Origin: Desulfobulbus propionicus
GTDB lineage: Bacteria > Desulfobacterota > Dissulfuribacteria > Dissulfuribacterales > DYOW01
Direction of reading: 5' to 3'
Assembly: GCA_020720325.1 (NCBI GenBank)
Contig: DYOW01000014.1
Coordinates: forward strand, 1 to 37,962
Length of the DNA stretch: 37,962 nucleotides
In this document: piece after piece, positions 1 through 8,932 of the stretch
Layout of the letters: each line of letters starts with the position of its first letter
Position numbering within the stretch: position 1 is the stretch's first letter
Program-made: the position numbers and the translations under genes
Notes under the pieces: model-generated
The model's database searches: none
Told to the model about the DNA's origin: nothing
What the model saw: only the letters and a program-made list of their open reading frames with translations

Positions 1-2
1 AA

Positions 3-53
3 TGGGAACGAGTTGATATGGTTGAAAAATTAAAATCAGACGCAGGGTTATAG
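3..53 (+). CDS. metK: C-terminal end of S-adenosylmethionine synthetase (partial)
   Basis: Only the last 16 codons and the stop are in the window; the frame reads WERVDMVEKLKSDAGL. A C-terminus of the form W-E-(K/R)-x-D-x-V-x-x-L-x-x-x-x-GL is what I know from many bacterial MetK proteins. The position just before ahcY, with 11 bases between stop and ATG, fits a methyl-cycle operon: MetK makes SAM from methionine and ATP, and AhcY clears the S-adenosylhomocysteine left after methylation. The identification rests on a very short tail plus context, so it is likely but not certain. Confidence 0.6.
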   Translation, partial: WERVDMVEKLKSDAGL

Positions 54-64
54 GAGAATTATAA

Positions 65-1321
<1,257 letters not shown>

Positions 1322-1379
1322 TATTTATTTAGATACGTTATCAGGCAAAGCGAGTTAAAAAAGAAGATTTAAGTTAAAA

Positions 1380-1466
1380 AAGTTTTAAGTGTTAGGACGG
1401 CGGAAAATGCATTGATTTGAAGTGATAATTCCTTCAGCTTAACACTAAACTTAACGCTTAAAACTT
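1380..1466. repeat. Imperfect inverted repeat in the ahcY-galE gap
   Basis: The arms AAGTTTTAAGTGTTA (1380-1394) and TAACGCTTAAAACTT (1452-1466) are complementary at 14 of 15 positions and are separated by 57 bases. The element fills much of the 155-base gap before galE and ends 10 bases before its ATG. It may be a small mobile remnant, an RNA structure or chance AT-rich pairing. No ribosome site of note is visible between it and galE. Confidence 0.4.
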
Positions 1467-1476
1467 AAAATCATAT

Positions 1477-2439
1477 ATGAAAGTATTTATAACAGGCGGG
1501 GCAGGTTACATAGGTTCGCATACAGTAAAACTCCTTGGCGAAAAGGGGTATGATTTGCTTATTTATGATAATCTTTCAAAAGGTTATAAAGAAGCGGCGC
1601 TTTATGGAGAAGTCTTTATTGGGGATCTTCTTGACAAAGAAAAGCTAAATCATGCTGTCTCAGGTTTTAAGCCTGATGTGGTGATTCATTTTGCAGGATT
1701 AATTGAGGTTGCCGAGTCAGTGAGGGAGCCAGTTAAATATTATGAAAATAATGTTTCAGGCACAATTAATTTACTGGACGTAATGCTAAAAAATAATGTC
1801 AATAATATTATTTTTTCTTCCTCAGCCGCTGTTTATGGCATACCCGCTGTCTTTCCGATAACTGAGCAAACGCCAGTCAGCCCGATAAATCCTTACGGAA
1901 GGAGCAAGCTGATTGTTGAGGATATTTTGGGGGATATACCTGAAATAAGATATGTATCTCTTAGATATTTTAATGCTGCAGGGGCTGATCCCCTTTCCCG
2001 CATAGGTGAAAATCATAATCCTGAAACCCATCTCATCCCCCTTGTTTTAAAGACTGCGAGAGGCAAAAGGGAGTCAATAAATATTTTTGGAGCAGATTAT
2101 CCCACAACAGACGGAACCTGCATAAGGGATTATATCCATGTTGAAGACCTTGCGGATGCCCATTTGTTTTCAATGAACTATCTTATTTCCGGTGGTAAAA
2201 GCAATATCTTTAATTGTGGTTACGGACATGGTTATTCAGTCAGGGAAATAATTGATGTCGCAAAAAAGGTCACTGGCATTGATTTGAAGGTTAAAGAGAC
2301 CGGAAGGAGACCTGGGGATCCCCCTGTTCTTGTGGCGGCAAGCGCAAAAATCAAGAAAGAATTGAACTGGAAGCCTAAATACGATGACCTTGAATTTATT
2401 ATAAAAACAGCATGGGAATGGGAGAAAAAACTTGCCTGA
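1477..2439 (+). CDS. galE: UDP-glucose 4-epimerase (extended SDR family)
   Basis: Interconverts UDP-glucose and UDP-galactose (or the N-acetyl forms), supplying nucleotide sugars for cell-surface glycans. The N-terminus carries the NAD-binding GGAGYIGSH loop (7-15). SSSAAVYG (114-121) supplies the catalytic Ser region, and Y140-G-R-S-K144 is the SDR YxxxK active site. RYFNAAGA and the C-terminal RRPGDPPVLVA block are typical of GalE. At 320 aa it is about normal length. The 3' end overlaps the next glycosyltransferase by 8 bases, so the two are probably translationally coupled. No clear Shine-Dalgarno sequence is seen before the ATG. Substrate preference (Glc/Gal versus GlcNAc/GalNAc) cannot be read from sequence. 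Confidence 0.93.
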   Translation: MKVFITGGAGYIGSHTVKLLGEKGYDLLIYDNLSKGYKEAALYGEVFIGDLLDKEKLNHAVSGFKPDVVIHFAGLIEVAESVREPVKYYENNVSGTINLLDVMLKNNVNNIIFSSSAAVYGIPAVFPITEQTPVSPINPYGRSKLIVEDILGDIPEIRYVSLRYFNAAGADPLSRIGENHNPETHLIPLVLKTARGKRESINIFGADYPTTDGTCIRDYIHVEDLADAHLFSMNYLISGGKSNIFNCGYGHGYSVREIIDVAKKVTGIDLKVKETGRRPGDPPVLVAASAKIKKELNWKPKYDDLEFIIKTAWEWEKKLA

Positions 2440-3367
2440 GACCGACCTTAAAAGAGATAACAATCCGGATAATGTCAAGGTTTGCGGTGTTCTTGTTTTG
2501 TATAATCCCGATCAAGATAAGTTAAGGAAACTAATCTCTCTCTTTTTGCCCCAGCTTGACCACATTTTTATTGTAGATAACAGCGAAATATCTTGTAAAC
2601 TGGATTTTTTTTATGATTTAAAAATAACTTATTATTCTGTTGGGGAAAATAAGGGCATTGCATATGCGCATAATGCGGGTATTAGTTGGGCAAAGGAAAG
2701 GGATTTTGCACACGTTCTTTTAATTGATCAGGATAGCATCCCAAATAAAGATATGGTTTTTATCCTGAAAGACGCCCTTAATGAACTGGAAACACAGGGA
2801 AAAAAAATTGCTGCGGTTGGTCCCAGGCTTTGGGACAGCAGACATTTTACCTTTTATCCTTTTATAAGATTTACCAAAAAAGAGGTGAAAAGGCTAAAAC
2901 GATTTCAGAGAAAGTATGTTAAAACCGATTTTCTTCCTGCTTCAGGCTGCCTGATACCCCTTAAAAATATTCATACAGATAAGCCTTTTTCCGAAGATCT
3001 TTTTATTGATAATGTGGATTTTGACTGGTGTTTCAAGATGTCATATCTTGGCTATGATCTTTATGGAGTTAAGGATGCGGTTATGGAGCATACAATTGGA
3101 GAATGCGTGAGAAGTCTCTGGTTCGGGAAAAAAATTTCTGTATTTCTCCATAATCCACTGAGACAATACTATATAATGAGAAACAGGATACTTCTTTATA
3201 AAAAAAAACATGTTTCATCAGCATGGGTAAAGCACGATATTCTTAGGGCAATTTTAAAATTTATTCTTTTTTCCCTTGTGTTTCCCCCAAGAAAAAAGAA
3301 TGCAATTATGATGATTAAGGGTATAATTCATGCATTAAAGGATAAGACTGGTAAATATGAAGAATAA
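2432..3367 (+). CDS. Family 2 glycosyltransferase, rhamnosyltransferase-like
   Basis: Cytoplasmic or membrane-associated GT-A enzyme, expected to add a sugar (often rhamnose) to a polysaccharide or lipid-linked acceptor. The fold's first strand is GVLVLYNPD, followed by IFIVDNS, then ENKGIAYAHNAGI and the metal-binding LIDQDS (DxD-type), then a DFDWCFK acceptor-side motif. This layout matches the RfbF/WbbL-type rhamnosyltransferase group. Translation starts at TTG inside the end of galE. GGGAG sits about 8 bases upstream, and no in-frame ATG or GTG lies before the conserved first strand, so TTG is the best start. The C-terminus is basic and hydrophobic (LRAILKFILFSLVFPP), which suggests membrane contact. 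The donor sugar is not determined. Confidence 0.85.
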   Translation: MPETDLKRDNNPDNVKVCGVLVLYNPDQDKLRKLISLFLPQLDHIFIVDNSEISCKLDFFYDLKITYYSVGENKGIAYAHNAGISWAKERDFAHVLLIDQDSIPNKDMVFILKDALNELETQGKKIAAVGPRLWDSRHFTFYPFIRFTKKEVKRLKRFQRKYVKTDFLPASGCLIPLKNIHTDKPFSEDLFIDNVDFDWCFKMSYLGYDLYGVKDAVMEHTIGECVRSLWFGKKISVFLHNPLRQYYIMRNRILLYKKKHVSSAWVKHDILRAILKFILFSLVFPPRKKNAIMMIKGIIHALKDKTGKYEE

Positions 3368-3387
3368 GAGGTCAAAAGGAGCAATAT

Positions 3388-4146
3388 ATGAAGATATTAT
3401 GTAATGTGGGATGTAAAATTGTAATCCCTATTGTAATCTTTTATGTATTTTTATCCATTACATCTTATTTTTACCTTGACAAATTTATCAGATTATCCCT
3501 GAGGCAAGCAGAAATGGAAGTTGACTCCCTGTCGGCTTTAATAACAAGAGCCTCTGTTGACTCCTTAAAAAAAGGAAATATGATCCAGTTTGCATATCTT
3601 ATGAAAGAAATATCAAGAAGTGAAAACATTATGGAATTTAGCCTTATTAATTATGACGGCAAAACATTATACTCCTCACACGCTGAAGAAATCAATAAAG
3701 ATAAAAGCAAGTTAATAGACGAGTCCAAACAATCAGAATACATTTTAAGCAAAACCGATTCTATTGGAAAAATAATGCCAATTAAAACAACAAATTATTG
3801 TATTGGATGTCATGATAAATGGAAAGAGGAGACTGTTAACTCTTATTTTTATATAGCGATTAACAACACATCTTTAAAGACCATCACATCAATAGGAAAT
3901 CAGGTAAAAGTTTTTTTCCCCATAGCCTTCTTGTTTTTTTTGTTTTATATCGCTTTTTTTGCCAATTTTTTTGTAACCAGAAAATTACAGGTTATTAAAA
4001 AAGGGCTTGAGGAATTGCAGGGCGGAAACTATGAGTACAAATTTAATATAAAAGGCGCTGATGAAATGGCTCAGATAAGCAAAAGCCTTAATAAATTAAT
4101 GGAAACCCTGACGAGTATGCATAAATCTTCTGATAAAAAAGACTAA
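3388..4146 (+). CDS. Membrane sensor with periplasmic heme-c motif and HAMP, no output domain
   Basis: TM1 is about residues 11-30. A periplasmic domain of about 140 residues follows, with one covalent heme-c motif C138-I-G-C-H142. TM2 is about 175-196, and a cytoplasmic HAMP domain (about 196-245) ends in GADEMAQISKSLNKLM. The protein stops after HAMP, so it has no kinase, cyclase or methyl-accepting domain of its own. Heme-containing HAMP proteins are known as redox or gas sensors. Here the signal would have to pass to a partner, most simply the HAMP-bearing kinase encoded next. GGAGCAATAT before the ATG gives a ribosome site. Ligand and partner are inference. Confidence 0.8.
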   Translation: MKILCNVGCKIVIPIVIFYVFLSITSYFYLDKFIRLSLRQAEMEVDSLSALITRASVDSLKKGNMIQFAYLMKEISRSENIMEFSLINYDGKTLYSSHAEEINKDKSKLIDESKQSEYILSKTDSIGKIMPIKTTNYCIGCHDKWKEETVNSYFYIAINNTSLKTITSIGNQVKVFFPIAFLFFLFYIAFFANFFVTRKLQVIKKGLEELQGGNYEYKFNIKGADEMAQISKSLNKLMETLTSMHKSSDKKD

Positions 4147-4213
4147 CTTTTTTAACGTGTTTTTTTCTACAATGCTTTGATTTTTTGAGATTTTCTCTTG
4201 CATTTTTTTTATG

Positions 4214-4243
4214 TTGTGATACTTTTGGTTAGGGTTTTATAAT
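4214..4243 (+). promoter_or_regulatory. Candidate sigma70-type promoter upstream of the Cache/CheA-like kinase
   Basis: TTGTGA (4214-4219) and a perfect TATAAT (4238-4243) are 18 bases apart, in the 178-base gap before the kinase gene. Transcription would start near 4250, placing the 4272-4296 hairpin in the leader. This suggests the kinase, CheX, receiver and cyclase genes can be transcribed separately from the heme sensor. It is judged by eye only. Confidence 0.45.
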
Positions 4244-4271
4244 CTTTGCGTAATGGAAGTGGAAGGTTGGG

Positions 4272-4296
4272 TATAAAAGACATGAAGTCTTTTATA
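4272..4296 (+). promoter_or_regulatory. Perfect 10-bp hairpin in the leader of the Cache/CheA-like kinase gene
   Basis: TATAAAAGAC and GTCTTTTATA are perfectly complementary around the loop ATGAA. The hairpin ends 28 bases before the ATG of the kinase and is not followed by a T tract, so a terminator is unlikely. It could be a dimeric repressor site or an mRNA structure affecting translation or stability. Confidence 0.4.
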
Positions 4297-4324
4297 AATC
4301 ACGAAAAAACAAGGTTTATGGTGT

Positions 4325-7084
4325 ATGTTTTTTAAAAAATGTTCGTTAATTCGTAAAATAATCACTATTATATTTGTCACAACAGCATTTAATGTCTTTT
4401 GTCTCCTTCTCATACTTGTGCCTATTGTTAAGCAAAAAACCTTTGAGCTTGAGGAAAAAAACGGCAAACTTCAACTTGAAAAGGTTATTTCGCTGGTGCA
4501 TAAAACCTATCAAGACTTAGAGGAGTATAAGCAGTTTGCCCTTGAAAGCAGAAAAAATTCGCTTAAAAATCTTACACTTGTCGCAGAATCATATATTAAT
4601 CATTTTTATGAGAATTTTAAAAAAGGCGCGTATCAAAACGAAGAAACAGCTAAATCACAGGTTCTTGACACAGTTAAGGACTTTCGTTACGGAAACAAAG
4701 ACTATTTTTTTATATCTGATTATAACAGCATTCTTATTTCCCATCCTTCCCTGATGTATGAAGATTTCTCCAATATAAAGGATGTTTACGAAAACCTTAT
4801 TGTGCCTCCAATGATTGAAATTGCAAGGAAGCACAATGAGGGATTTCATTCTTACTGGTGGAACAGACTTGATAAAAAAGAACCTTCTGAGAAACTGACA
4901 TATATAAAACATTTTCCTCAATGGAACTGGGTTTTCGGCACCGGTGTTTATGTTGATGATATTAAGGAAGAGGTTGACAGAAGAAAAGCAAAACTTATTG
5001 ATGAGCTAAGAAATACCTTGAAAGATATAAAAATAGGAAAAACAGGTTATCTGTTTATATTTGATTCCAAACTTAACATGATAATCCATCCCAACCAAAA
5101 ACTTGAAGGGAAAAATTTTGCCAATTTAAAAATACCTGGTTCTGATGATAATCTTGGTGAACAACTTGTAAAAGCAGTGTCAACTCCAAACCAGTCTTAT
5201 TATTATCTTTGGGATAAACCAGACGATCCTGACAATTTTTCCTATAAAAAAGTATCATGGATCCGTTATTTCAAGCCACTTGATATTTATATTGCCTCCT
5301 CTGCATATTTATCAGAGATAGAAGAGACCTCGGAAACCATGAGGGTTACTATTATTGGCATTTCTTTGTTTAGTTTTCTTATTTCTTTTATCATCACCTT
5401 CCTGGTTGTGAGAAACACATTAAAGCCAATAAACATTTTAAGCAACACCGCAAGAAGGATAAAAGACGGAGACCTTTCCGCAAGGAGCAAAATTCATACT
5501 TATGATGAGAATGGAAGGTTGATTTCAGAGGATGAGATAGGGATTTTGTCTGCTGAATTTGACAATATGATTCAGTCTTTCCAGGATTCACAGAAGCAGC
5601 TTATAGGTCTTAATGAGACTTTGGAACAGAAAATTGATGAAAGAACCCAGGAACTCCATGTAAAAAATCAGAAAATAGAGACATTGTTACATAACTCAGG
5701 CGTTGGCTTTTTGAGTTTTGGAAGTGATCTTTTGGTTGACAGTGAGTACAGCGTTGAATGCAAGAATATTTTTGGCAAAAATATTGAGGACATATCCATT
5801 GCGGATATTTTGCTTCCGGAAAAGAGTCATGTTAAAGAGCAGTTTATATCAAATTTAGAGAAAATATTCGCAGAAAATATAGATCTTTTTAAGAAAGAGA
5901 TTTTTCTTTCCCTTTTGCCCAAGGTTTTTCATGTAAATAAGAAAAATGTTTCAGTGGAACACAGGCTTCTTGATGATAATAAGATGATGCTCGTATTACA
6001 TGATATCACTTATCAGACAGAGCTCAGGGATAAAATTAAGGAAGAGCAGGAAAGGCTTAAATTTATTGTGGGCGTTATCAGGGATAAAGGCTTTGTTCTT
6101 GAAATATTAAATGATTTTCTTGATTTCAGGAACTCTGAGTTTGAAGAGCTTATAAAATCAAACAGACCCTTTGATGAGATGATAGCAATACTTTACAGAA
6201 AGGCGCACACATTTAAGGGGCTATTTTTACAATTTGGATTTATACATCTTTCTAAAATTCTTCATGAATTTGAAAATATGATAAAGGAATACAAACTTAC
6301 TGAAAAAGATGATCCTTTGGGGTTTTTGGATTGCTGCAATCTTTCGGATTTTGACAATGCTTACGTAGAGGATATGGAGATAATAATAAAAAATCTCGGA
6401 AAGGAATTTCTTGAAGATGTGGAGAGAGTCAGGGTCAAAAAAGATGATGTCATAAAAATTCTTGAAAATGATTCTCCTGAAGAACTAAAAAGTCTGGTAA
6501 AGAAATTATTATATGTAAATATTAAATCATTAATAATTCCTTATATAAGGGTTATGAATAGTCTTGCGTTTCGTTTTGGCAAGGAACTGGAGCTAATAGA
6601 CATCTCAGGGGACGATGTTTTTGTGGATCAGGAGATTTATAATTCCTTTACCCGTTCATTAATTCATGTTTTCAGAAATATTGTTGACCACGGAATTGAG
6701 ACTCCTGTGGAGAGAACCCAAAAAGGCAAATCTTCTGCCGGCAATGTAACCTGCGATATAACCATGCATGATAAGACGATAAAGATTCAAATATCAGATG
6801 ACGGTCAGGGTATCAATATTGAAAAGATCAGGAAAAAAGCCGTAGAACTTGGTATTTATGAGCAGAAGACTATTGACTTAATGGATGAGAAGGATATAAT
6901 AGCTCTTATTTTAAATGACACATTTTCAACAAAGGAGCATGCGGATCAATTATCAGGCAGAGGCGTTGGGTTGGCGGCAGTTATGGAGGAATTAAATAAG
7001 CTTAATGGCAAGCTTGATATAATAACAAAAAAGGATGAGGGCACGACATTTATTTTTACAATTCCTTTTATTGAAAAATCTTAA
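4325..7084 (+). CDS. Receptor-kinase: tandem Cache, HAMP, PAS-like, HPt and CheA-type ATPase
   Basis: This is a membrane chemoreceptor-like sensor fused to a histidine-kinase core of CheA type. TM1 is about residues 11-34. Periplasmic Cache 1 is about 85-212 (KDYFFISDYN, then WVFGTGVYVDDI), and Cache 2 is about 235-330 (GYLFIFDSKLNMIIHP). TM2 is about 340-362, HAMP about 363-420, a coiled coil about 420-450 and a PAS-like region about 450-560. The HPt helix bundle has KAHTFKG with H628 as the likely phosphosite. The ATPase (about 770-916) has HVFRNIVDHGIE (N box), SDDGQGI (G1) and SGRGVGLAAV (G2). No CheW-like P5 domain follows, and no obvious P2. The start at ATG 4325 puts TM1 at the N-terminus. 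Its likely partners, a CheX-like phosphatase and a receiver, are encoded immediately downstream. Confidence 0.88.
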   Translation: MFFKKCSLIRKIITIIFVTTAFNVFCLLLILVPIVKQKTFELEEKNGKLQLEKVISLVHKTYQDLEEYKQFALESRKNSLKNLTLVAESYINHFYENFKKGAYQNEETAKSQVLDTVKDFRYGNKDYFFISDYNSILISHPSLMYEDFSNIKDVYENLIVPPMIEIARKHNEGFHSYWWNRLDKKEPSEKLTYIKHFPQWNWVFGTGVYVDDIKEEVDRRKAKLIDELRNTLKDIKIGKTGYLFIFDSKLNMIIHPNQKLEGKNFANLKIPGSDDNLGEQLVKAVSTPNQSYYYLWDKPDDPDNFSYKKVSWIRYFKPLDIYIASSAYLSEIEETSETMRVTIIGISLFSFLISFIITFLVVRNTLKPINILSNTARRIKDGDLSARSKIHTYDENGRLISEDEIGILSAEFDNMIQSFQDSQKQLIGLNETLEQKIDERTQELHVKNQKIETLLHNSGVGFLSFGSDLLVDSEYSVECKNIFGKNIEDISIADILLPEKSHVKEQFISNLEKIFAENIDLFKKEIFLSLLPKVFHVNKKNVSVEHRLLDDNKMMLVLHDITYQTELRDKIKEEQERLKFIVGVIRDKGFVLEILNDFLDFRNSEFEELIKSNRPFDEMIAILYRKAHTFKGLFLQFGFIHLSKILHEFENMIKEYKLTEKDDPLGFLDCCNLSDFDNAYVEDMEIIIKNLGKEFLEDVERVRVKKDDVIKILENDSPEELKSLVKKLLYVNIKSLIIPYIRVMNSLAFRFGKELELIDISGDDVFVDQEIYNSFTRSLIHVFRNIVDHGIETPVERTQKGKSSAGNVTCDITMHDKTIKIQISDDGQGINIEKIRKKAVELGIYEQKTIDLMDEKDIIALILNDTFSTKEHADQLSGRGVGLAAVMEELNKLNGKLDIITKKDEGTTFIFTIPFIEKS

Positions 7085-7109
7085 TTTTTGAGGAATAGCG
7101 AGGATTATT

Positions 7110-7634
7110 ATGGAGCAATTAAATGTAAACTGCAGGGAGTTTATTAACCATGTTGTTGATGTGTCAATGAATTTTCTTGCTGAGGAAACACAACTTGAAA
7201 GCAAGAAATTAGTTTCTGCAATAAAGGATTTGCAGAAACTTCAATTGCGTTACATGACTTCAATTATGAGTGTTGAAGGCAATTTAAAGATGCTGCTGGC
7301 ATTTAGTTTTGATAAAAATCTCATTGAAGAGGTTTTCAGACGTTATGCGCAGGATATTGAGATTGATGAAAGTGAGATAGGCCTTTATATCGAAGAAACA
7401 GCAGGTGAAATAATCAATATAGTGCTTGGTAATGCAATTTCAAAACTAAATATCAAAAATCATGTTATTTCTTTATCACCTCCTGTTGTAATATTGGAGG
7501 CAAAAAGTATAACAAGGATTAAAGAAAGTGAATTTTTTACATATATTCTTACCACAGATTTTGGAGTAATGGAGATTTTCTGCGTATGTCCAAAAGAATT
7601 GTCTGAACTTATTAATGATTTGGAGGAAGTATAG
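7110..7634 (+). CDS. CheX/CheC-family phosphatase-like protein
   Basis: Probable cytoplasmic CheY-P phosphatase that would switch off the adjacent receiver. The key stretch is ETAGEIINIVLGNAI with the E100-x-x-N103 pair that serves as the catalytic motif in CheX and CheC, followed by the family's SPPVVI segment. At 174 aa with one ExxN motif it looks more like CheX than CheC, which usually has two. The N-terminal 40 residues are not clearly part of the domain. AGGA precedes the ATG by 5 bases. It lies 25 bases after the kinase and 2 bases before the receiver gene, so these three are almost certainly co-transcribed. Confidence 0.75.
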   Translation: MEQLNVNCREFINHVVDVSMNFLAEETQLESKKLVSAIKDLQKLQLRYMTSIMSVEGNLKMLLAFSFDKNLIEEVFRRYAQDIEIDESEIGLYIEETAGEIINIVLGNAISKLNIKNHVISLSPPVVILEAKSITRIKESEFFTYILTTDFGVMEIFCVCPKELSELINDLEEV

Positions 7635-7636
7635 TC

Positions 7637-8020
7637 ATGGATACACTTAATGTGATGGTTGTGGATGATTCAGGTATTACAGTTAAGAAGATAGAAAAAA
7701 TGCTTTTTGATCTGGGACATAATGTTGTGGGTGTTTGCAGAAATGGAGAGATTGCTCTTGCAGCATATGATAAGTTTAAACCTGATCTCATAACAATGGA
7801 TATAACCATGCCGGATATGGACGGAATTGAGGCAACGAGAAGAATAATAGCAAAAGACCCAAAAGCCCTTATTATTATTGTAACTTCACACGGCCAGGAA
7901 CAAATGGTGATAGATGCCATTGACGCCGGTGCAAAAGGCTATGTGCTTAAACCCATCAAGCCTGAAAAGCTACAGGAAACAATCAATAAAGTATGGTCAA
8001 ATTATGGAAGTAATAAATAA
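7637..8020 (+). CDS. Stand-alone CheY-like response regulator
   Basis: A single receiver domain of 127 aa with all the canonical residues: acidic pair D10-D11, phospho-acceptor D55 (MDITMP), T83 and K105 (LKPIKP). It has no DNA-binding or enzymatic output, so it should act by protein contact, either with the flagellar switch or with another enzyme. Expected phosphodonor is the upstream HPt/CheA-type kinase, and expected phosphatase the CheX-like protein. GGAGG ahead of the ATG is a strong ribosome site. The 3' end overlaps the start of the diguanylate cyclase gene by 17 bases, which suggests coupled expression. Confidence 0.92.
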   Translation: MDTLNVMVVDDSGITVKKIEKMLFDLGHNVVGVCRNGEIALAAYDKFKPDLITMDITMPDMDGIEATRRIIAKDPKALIIIVTSHGQEQMVIDAIDAGAKGYVLKPIKPEKLQETINKVWSNYGSNK

Positions 8021-8927
8021 AGACCTGTCTGAAAATAAACTTTTTGAGAATCTTTTTGATGTAATACCTTTTATAGTCATTGTTATAGATGTAAAAGGAT
8101 ACGAGATTGTCTTTATGAACCAGTTTGCCAGACAGCATTATGGCAATAAAATTGGTCAGATATGCTATAGCTCCTTATACGAAGAAACAGAGCCATGTCT
8201 TTTCTGCAAAATAAAAGAGCTTGTGACAAGGGATTTTAAGCCCAATGGTAATACTTTCATCTGGGAGCATTTTAACCCTGTTGATGACAGATGGTTTCAG
8301 CTTCAGGAAAAGGCAATTTCATGGCCTGACGGAAGAACCGTAAAATATACCGTTTCTGTTGACATAAATCAGCTAAAAGAGATACAAAATCGTCTGGCTG
8401 AGGCTCATGCTGAACTTACCTTTAAGAACAAGGCGCTGGAAGAGATGATTATAACGGACTTTCTTACAAAGATTTTTAACAGGCAAAAGGTTGAAAAGGA
8501 TATAAATGTTGAGGTTTCACGGTATACAAGATATAAAAGACCCCTTTCAATAATTTTGCTTGATATTGACAAATTTAAGTCAATAAATGACACATATGGA
8601 CATAATGCAGGGGATTCTGTCCTGATTAATCTTGCAAGTATAATAAAAACCAATGTTAGAAAAATTGATCTCCCGGGAAGATGGGGTGGAGAAGAATTTA
8701 TGATACTTTGCCCTGAAACAGATATTCATGGAGCTGTGACCCTTGCGGAAAATCTCCGCCAAAAAATAGAAGCTCATACCTTTGAGATTGACAGAAAGGT
8801 TACCAGCAGTTTTGGTGTGGCTCAGTTTAAAGAAGGCGAACTGGCAAAAGATTTTATTAGAAGGGCTGATGATGCTTTATATTTAGCAAAGGAAAACGGC
8901 AGAAACAGGGTTGAGGCTTCTGGGTAG
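8004..8927 (+). CDS. PAS-GGDEF diguanylate cyclase
   Basis: Makes cyclic di-GMP from two GTP. I place the start at ATG 8004 (307 aa) rather than the track's 7914, because the extra 30 residues just read the receiver gene in another frame and the PAS domain begins after 8004. The PAS domain (about 15-120) contains a Cys cluster, C-Y-S-S then EPCLFC, often seen in PAS sensors and possibly binding metal or sensing redox state. A short coiled linker leads to the GGDEF domain with LLDIDKFKSIND and the active-site GGEEF (about 228-232). An RxxD inhibitory site (RKID) sits five residues before GGEEF, so product inhibition is expected. Sharing an operon with the receiver suggests that phospho-signalling and c-di-GMP are coordinated. 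Confidence 0.9.
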   Translation: MEVINKDLSENKLFENLFDVIPFIVIVIDVKGYEIVFMNQFARQHYGNKIGQICYSSLYEETEPCLFCKIKELVTRDFKPNGNTFIWEHFNPVDDRWFQLQEKAISWPDGRTVKYTVSVDINQLKEIQNRLAEAHAELTFKNKALEEMIITDFLTKIFNRQKVEKDINVEVSRYTRYKRPLSIILLDIDKFKSINDTYGHNAGDSVLINLASIIKTNVRKIDLPGRWGGEEFMILCPETDIHGAVTLAENLRQKIEAHTFEIDRKVTSSFGVAQFKEGELAKDFIRRADDALYLAKENGRNRVEASG

Positions 8928-8932
8928 GAATT

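Noticed and set aside
7914-8003. ORF-track start of the GGDEF gene at 7914
   Set aside because: The extra 30 codons overlap the receiver gene and have no PAS-like content; ATG 8004 begins right before the PAS domain.
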